Shown: positions 58,177 to 64,000 of the stretch, one piece after another
Layout: the number at the start of each line of letters is the position of its first letter
Position numbering within the stretch: the first letter of the stretch is position 1
Source of the DNA: Ipomoea triloba
Lineage: Eukaryota; Streptophyta; Magnoliopsida; Solanales; Convolvulaceae
Length of the DNA stretch: 64,000 bases
Direction of reading: 5' to 3'
Assembly: GCF_003576645.1 (NCBI RefSeq)
Contig: NC_044918.1
Location: forward strand, 26,539,307-26,603,306
The notes under the pieces: generated by a model
The model's database searches: none
What the model was told of the DNA's origin: nothing
Seen by the model: the letters and a program-made list of their open reading frames with translations, nothing else
Position numbers and translations under genes: made by a program

Positions 58177-61100
58177 TGTAATACCCCGAAATATTTTCTA
58201 CTAAAAGTTCCTAATTTTGAAAAAAAAAAAGAAAGGGGAAGGTTTAAATTTTATTTTATTCTGAGGCATTGGCATGCTCGATCGTTGTCAATAAGCTGCG
58301 ATCATACGTACCGGTCACGAACCATAAAAATTTTAGGAGTATGTGTTCTATCCCGTTTGTCCTAGGAAGTGGGTTATTAGGCACCATACTATTAACCTTG
58401 AATTTCCTATTTAATTAAATTAGCCCGTAGCAGTGAAAATTTATTTTGATCGTAGCATCGCTGTATTTCGCGGTGTACCGAACCTTGCCCAATTTTGAGA
58501 TTTAGTCCGGGATAATTTTGGTTTCAAAAATTATTCTATCTAGATTATTTTCTACCGAGAATTCATCTATTTTAATCCCGGTCAGTCTAGCTAAGATATT
58601 TTTCAAAACTTAACCACAAGCAAGTGACACTTGTCACAATTTTTACCACATGTTTAGGTAAGAATAGTCAACCATGTGAGGAGTAGAATTATAAAGCATT
58701 CTTTTCCCATTTTTCCCTCATTTGGCCGAAATCACAAAGAAGAGAATAGAGAGAGAAATCATCATCTTCTTCCTTAGAGCTCTACCTTCCATAGCTAAAA
58801 TCTTCTTCACAAGTCTTAAGCTATTTGGTAAAACTTTAATTTTATTCGGTAGAAAGCTTTATTTTCCATCCTAGATCTTGAATCTAAGTATAGTTTCTTA
58901 ATAATTGTTGCTATAATGTTAAATTTCTCTTAGGGTTTTGAGTGAAAAATTTGGGGAAAAGATTCAAGATTCCTCCTACGGTGTTAGTACACTCCCGAAA
59001 GGTAAGGAATCCCTTAAGTAGGTTAAGGTCACTTAAAATTAGATAATTGATAGTTTATTTGAAATATGATGAGTTTTAGGTGAAATTATTGTGTACATGT
59101 TTGTATGTATAATATATATGTAATTGTATTTTACATAATATATATGTACAAAATGTCGTGTTGGTGAAAGGTGATTGTTAATGTGCCTAAATATCTAAAT
59201 TAGAAATACTATGTATATTATATAGTGTATGTACGTACGTGTAAGTATAATAATCTATATTATATGCGTATTATGTATGTATGTATAAGTAATATAAGGT
59301 GTTGTATTATGTATATATATGGTATGTATGTTAACCGTGTATACATATATGTATGAGTATTATGGGAAATTTATACTATGTATATATAGTATGTGTACCT
59401 TATGTAAGTATGCATAAATGTGTGAGGTGTTATGTTGTATGCATATATACATATATGTAGTGTTATGTACATATGTAATGTGATGATGGAAATTGTGGGA
59501 TAGTTACACTTTATTACCACAGTGTATGGTAATTAGTGTACTATCAAAATGTTTTGAGAAACAAAACTTTTGGACTAGGTTAAGAGTGTTGATTGATTTC
59601 AAGTTGGGACTTGATTTTGTTGAATACGTCCAAAAAGTGATTTTGACTCAAGGAAGATGAGGAAGAAGGAAAAAAAAATGTTTTCAAACTCTTAGTTTCT
59701 AGTAAAGTTGAGGAGGACCTTGATTAGCCTTCGGGTGGCTTAAAGTGCCCTTGCCCAAGGTTGCTATATAGTATTATCATTCATACTGAAGGGCAAAGTC
59801 TATTCGCCGAGTACTATACTCGTTAGGATGAGGAATTCCTGCGGGGGTGTGCACACTTAAAGTATAGTTACTCTAGGAAGTCCGGGTAGGTGTCGTTTTT
59901 ATGGACCTAGTAGGGCCAGCTAGGGATCATTCTAACGAACCTTATGTCCAGGGGATCAGTGTTAGACCGGGGGATGACCACTGAACCCGAGTTCGATGAT
60001 CCAAGTGGTCAGAGAGGGAGTTAAGAGAATACTCTAAAGGCCTCACGCTTTCTACAAAGAAACTAAGTGGAAAATTTTGTATGAAAAGTAGTTACTCTGT
60101 AGCTACGCTAAAGTGGGATGCGATGATTGTTTAAGCGAAAAAGGGTGTCGGTGAACCCTCTTTGAGATAAAAGTTGGTGGAATTTCCCTGTGAGGAAGAT
60201 TTTTCAAGTACATGATTGTGATTAAACGTGAAGTTCATAATTTTCCACTACTTGCGTCGAATAATACATTTCTTGGTAAGCAATTACTTATCAAAAGAAC
60301 CTAGACTGTTTTTCAATTCTTATTTATTACTTGTGCAAACTATACTTGATGACTCGTTTGCAGGTAAAGTATCAATGTAGAGTAAGGGTAATAAAGGTTT
60401 TTAAATGCCTGCTTTGTAAAACCTTTATTTAATTTTGGGTGACCCACGGATCCCCTTACTTAGCCGTCGCGCTAACTACACTTCATTGTGTTACCTACAG
60501 ATGCAATCTAGCGTAAGTTCTTGTAGTGCGGCGAACTCTCCAAGTTCGCCGGACTATGAGTGTTATGGCATGGATTACGATGATTATGTACAGCTGATGA
60601 TAGGTACCGACCCTTATGCGCCGGGTTATGCTCCGCTCGCTCCAGCCAGCTCTCCAGTTGCATATAGTTTTCCTTCTGTCCAAGATGGCCCAGATGTTCA
60701 GGCCTCCTATGGTTTTTATCCCCTTGAGGTGTTGACCGGAAGTGACCCATTAGAGTTTATCGTGCATTACCCCTACCCATGGAACCCCGGTTCACCAGAG
60801 TATTTGGACGAATGGTTCATGGTTAACGCCACCTCTCGCTTCCTAGACCATTTCACATGATTTGAAGGGGAGTGGCATTTAGTCTGGGGCGAGTTCACAG
60901 GTCCGGTGTACCACTGGATAGACTAGGTATTACGTCTTGGGAGATGCTTTGGGAAAGATTCTTTTGTGTAAATGCCTTTTGTAGCCTTAGTGGTGGCTAA
61001 CTCAACTAGTCGGGTCGTGGATAACCCTTAACTTATATTTTGGCCCGATGGGCAAACTTATGTATATATAAATGTAGATATATATATATATATATATTAT

Positions 61101-61251
61101 TTTATGATGGGTGGTTGTTGTTGTTAAGTAAAAGTTTCTGTTTAGCCTGTGCACCTAGAGTGGGGTCTATCAAAAGAAGATAGAACTCGTTCTAGGTGTG
61201 GCGGTAACTCCTCCGGATGTACGGCAAGCCAAGCCGGTCCGGGGTGTTACA
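58177..61251 (+). mobile_element. Solo LTR, 3.1 kb, with an internal ORF
   Basis: Starts TGTAATACCCCG, ends CGGGGTGTTACA, and is flanked by the perfect 5-bp duplication GTTTA (58172-58176 and 61252-61256). No internal retroelement domain and no second LTR are seen. It contains a TATGTATGTA-rich stretch at 59080-59480 and an ORF at 60501-60860. Length and ends resemble those of Tekay/Del-type Ty3 elements, an assignment from general knowledge only. Confidence 0.85.
60501..60860 (+). CDS. Unrecognised ORF inside the solo LTR
   Basis: 119 codons from the ATG at 60501, which directly follows CCTACAG, a good splice acceptor; the frame is open upstream to about 60435 without an ATG. The product is acidic and rich in Pro, Tyr and Ser (YGMDYDDYVQLMIGTDPYAP, PAYSFPSV-like and YPWNPGSPEYLDEWFM). 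It has no membrane segment and no known motif. It may be an LTR leader exon that happens to be open, or a small protein made by this element family. No function is claimed. Confidence 0.35.
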   Translation: MQSSVSSCSAANSPSSPDYECYGMDYDDYVQLMIGTDPYAPGYAPLAPASSPVAYSFPSVQDGPDVQASYGFYPLEVLTGSDPLEFIVHYPYPWNPGSPEYLDEWFMVNATSRFLDHFT

Positions 61252-61590
61252 GTTTAGAACTCTGTAAGGGAACTCCTTAACTTGTAGAGAATATGTAGAA
61301 TATATAGGAGATAGATGGGCCTTGGCCCATTAGGCAACTTCCAATTCTTTTCCAATTCTTATTCTTGTTTCCTTTCCTTCTTGGTAATTTCCTTTTCTTC
61401 CAAAACTTGTCCAAACTGCTCCAAAATTCTTCATTTGCTGCTCCTTGTGGATAATTCAACTCTTGGGATAATATAACACACACACAATTCTTAATTTCAT
61501 TAGGATAAAGAAAATATGCATAAAAACAACTCAAATAAGGGGTGAATTATTGTACAAAATAGTAGATATAACTCCCCCACACTAGAACTT
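61252..61590 (-). mobile_element. Probable Athila-like 3' LTR part 2 with polypurine tract
   Basis: On the minus strand, TTGCTTGAGGACAAGCAAAA (about 61605-61586) leads to GTGTGGGGGAGTT (61581-61569). This pair is typical of the 3' untranslated region and purine tract of Athila/Tat-type elements. The LTR would begin just left of it and continue beyond the solo LTR. Confidence 0.5.
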
Positions 61591-61921
61591 TTGCTTGTCC
61601 TCAAGCAATTTCCCACGATAATCCACCCTCCAGACACTGCAATTGATCACACTTCCTTTCTGCACCACCAATCATTCCACCAACCAACTTGTACAACCTA
61701 ACCTGCTTCAAGAATCATCTCAGAATCACAAGTGAGTTCCCCTCTAAGGCCAATAACCGGGCACCCGAAATTAGGTAGATTAAAACCCTGTATGCACATG
61801 TACTCAGTTGAGATTATGCAAGACTTGGCTTAAGATGAACTCCCATAGACATGTCCTTCATACTCACATAGATCACTCTAAAACTGCATGCTAAGATCAA
61901 CTAGGTCTTTATTTGGCTTGT
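61591..61921 (-). other. Non-coding interior of the Athila-like element
   Basis: No ORF of note. By position it would be the 3' untranslated part of the element whose purine tract lies at 61569-61581, ending where the next LTR begins. Confidence 0.3.
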
Positions 61922-64000
61922 TGTGACACCCCCAACCTCACACCGGCTGAGATAGCTAAAGCTTAACACAACAGCTGCCAATCTCAACCATCAAACGAAA
62001 ACATAGCGGAAGCGATTTAAAACCTAAGGGGCGTCATGCCACATCTAGGTATAACACAACCTAGATGCACAGGCTAATCATAAAACGGACTAAGCTGTCA
62101 TAGATATAAACCAAGATAAAATTCTCAAAACATAATCCACAATCATCGAAAGTACTCAAACCACTAATCCAGAGTATGCTAATAATATCTCAAGGCACAC
62201 AGGCCAAAACCAAAGTCTAAACAAGGTAAACTAAGGCTAAACATCCTCATAAGGAAAGCTCTAGCGCGCTCTCGCATAACTACTCCATACCTGGAAAACA
62301 CACAAAGAACCATTAGCAAAAGAATGCTAAGCAACCACCATTCACACCCGCAAGGAAGTATAGATATACATAAGCTTGTAAATAGGTTTACACACCCATA
62401 TAGAATATAAACACCAACGAACTGTTCAGTAGTTGAAAACGATACTCAACAATAATAAGCTGAACGAATCACAAACCAAGACTCAGTCAAACAAAGCCAA
62501 TAGCCAACAACAAAGCATAATGCAATAACGAACCATAACCGAGATCCATAAGGTATCGACCGAATTAGCATAAAGAGCTCACAAAACGGACCAAGAAGGA
62601 ACCCCAACTCCAACCTCCAAACCAAGTCAACCCAACCACCAAACCAAGTCAAACCACATAGTCAGAAGTCAGGAGTCAAGAGTCAATCCCGGAAAAACCG
62701 GTACACAGGGGTGACCAACCCAAAGTCAGTGGTCAAGAGCCAAACCCGGAAAACCGGTACACAGGGGTGATGAGCCCAATCACAGGGACCGAAGTCCAAT
62801 CACAGAGACCGAAGTCCAATCACAGGGACCGACAGTCCAATCACAGGGACCGAAGTCCAATCACAGGGGTAATCAACCCAATCACAGGGACCGAAGTCCA
62901 AAGTCAGAAATCAATAGTAGCACAGTCAATAGTAGCACAGTCAATAGTAGCCAACAACCACCAACAACCTCAACCAAACCACCATCACAACCTCATACTC
63001 CCACATCACTCAAAGCAACCAAAACAAAGTGTTCATCTCAAATATGAACACAAACCAACTCCCAGATAATGAATCAAAGGATCAATAGATCAAGAATACC
63101 AAAAATGGAAACCAAAGACATGAATCAATACTCCAAGCTAAGGTATAAAATACCCAATAAGTGACATGAATAAATACTCCAAAGACATGGTAAAATACCC
63201 AACAAAACAATCCAACAAATAATCAGAACAAAGGAGAACAACAGACAACAACAACAGCGAAACCGTTCACTGGAAATCAACTCCCAGTGAACTTGCGGAA
63301 CACTCTCACGGATCACTGCCTTCCGCCAGTCTCCTCCGCGAGAAGGAGACGGCCTCCCTCGGCGGACCACCCTCCTCCGCCCAAGCCAACCGTCGCCACC
63401 TTGCGGATCGCCCTCGCGGGTTACATTGTGCCGTTCAGGTCTTCCGCAAGGCCAACCCAAATCCCTTCCAGAGACAGTTCAACCCAGATCAACAAATCCC
63501 ACTTCCAGAATACAAAATCAGACCAAATACACTCACATTTCATCCCACTTAGAGTCCAAAAATAGGGAAATCCATAACATCATTGATCATACAACACAAG
63601 ACAAATGATCAAGATGAAAACCAACAAAATACATCCAAGAAATAGGCCAAATAACAAGAAATTTCAGGATTTCCAACACCAAGATCATTATATATAGAAT
63701 AGGTGAATAAAATAGATTTGATGGACATGGATGGTTACCTCAAAGAGCTTTTCCTATTCCAACAAGCCTTTTGCTAGCTCACAAAGCCCCACCTTCACCT
63801 TGATCATCTTTTTCCCAAAGAACCCCAAAAGAACACTTATAAGATTATGTAAAAAGACTATCTAAAACACAAAATGCAAGATGGATTCTAGGATAGATGC
63901 ACTTACCCACTCCCAACCAAGCTTAAAAGAGCAACCTTTACTTGAAATCTTGTAGGGAAAATGAAGATGAATTCTTAGGGAATTTGAGAGGAAAATGGCG
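61922..64000 (-). mobile_element. LTR of the same family as 11490-14028, cut by window end
   Basis: Starts TGTGACACCCCC and shares with 11490-14028 the blocks GTCATGCCACATC, AACCTAGATGCACAGGCTAA, GCGCGCTCTCG, CTACTCCATACCTGGAAAAC and ACCTTCACCTTGATCATCTT-like words in order. In place of the other copy's minisatellite it has a 20-bp array AGTCCAATCACAGGGACCGA (62776-62900) and a 15-bp array CAATAGTAGCACAGT (62915-62960). The far end is outside the window, so solo versus full-length cannot be told. Confidence 0.75.
62776..62960. repeat. 20-bp and 15-bp minisatellites inside an LTR
   Basis: Five to six units of AGTCCAATCACAGGGACCGA, then three units of CAATAGTAGCACAGT. They account for the repetitive ORF at 62767-63069. 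Confidence 0.85.

Noticed and set aside
62767..63069. 100-codon ORF rich in SNHRDR/SPITG
   Set aside because: Translation of the 20-bp array inside an LTR.

Overview
This is a 64 kb window of a eudicot plant nuclear genome. The evidence is GT-AG split exons of a plant-type gene, a plant organelle mTERF gene, many plant LTR retrotransposons with 5-bp target duplications, CACTA and hAT transposons, and AT-rich intergenic DNA with microsatellites and one 749-bp assembly gap. The species cannot be fixed from sequence alone.

Only two cellular genes look intact. (1) Positions 6096-7082 hold a single-exon coding region for an mTERF protein of the MTERF6/PDE191 type, with a splice acceptor 5 bases upstream of the ATG that implies an intron in the 5' UTR. 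(2) Positions 25493-42774 hold an 18-exon gene for an N2227/carnosine N-methyltransferase-like SAM enzyme. Its exons add up to 1434 bp (477 residues) with no break, although its introns have taken in two Copia elements, a gag-only Ty3 element, a hAT MITE and several local duplications. A third, broken gene fragment (lipoate-protein-ligase-like, 22086-22957, minus) lies near a CACTA end.

Layout. 1-4490: a CACTA end, an LTR-like scrap and a cluster of short inverted-repeat elements full of tandem repeats. 4490-7400: the mTERF locus. 8400-17280: a SINE-like unit, then a fossil Ty3 element of the Tat lineage (two RNase H domains) split by a 2.5 kb solo LTR. 17575-20715: CACTA remnant split by a 1.9 kb solo LTR. 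21203-23500: a second CACTA family's end and captured-looking gene exons. 23825-25131: a hAT-like element with the gap inside. 25493-42774: the methyltransferase gene. 43085-43504: a solo LTR. About 43560-53488: one LINE on the minus strand, broken by a Copia element (itself hit by a MITE) and by a non-autonomous LTR element. 53489-55995: a hAT-like element holding a palindromic MITE and a long LTR. 56025-57350: the 3' end of another Tat copy on the minus strand. 57351-61590: an Athila-like 3' end split by a 3.1 kb solo LTR with an ORF. 61922-64000: a second copy of the 11.5 kb solo-LTR family, cut by the window end.

No gene cluster or cellular system was found that looks like an undescribed pathway. 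The most unusual items are a nearly complete gag-only LTR element (30659-32429), a 2.3 kb LTR element whose interior carries no retroelement protein I recognise but a short ORF (49585-51881), an ORF inside a solo LTR (60501-60860), and the nesting order itself, which gives a relative history of the locus.
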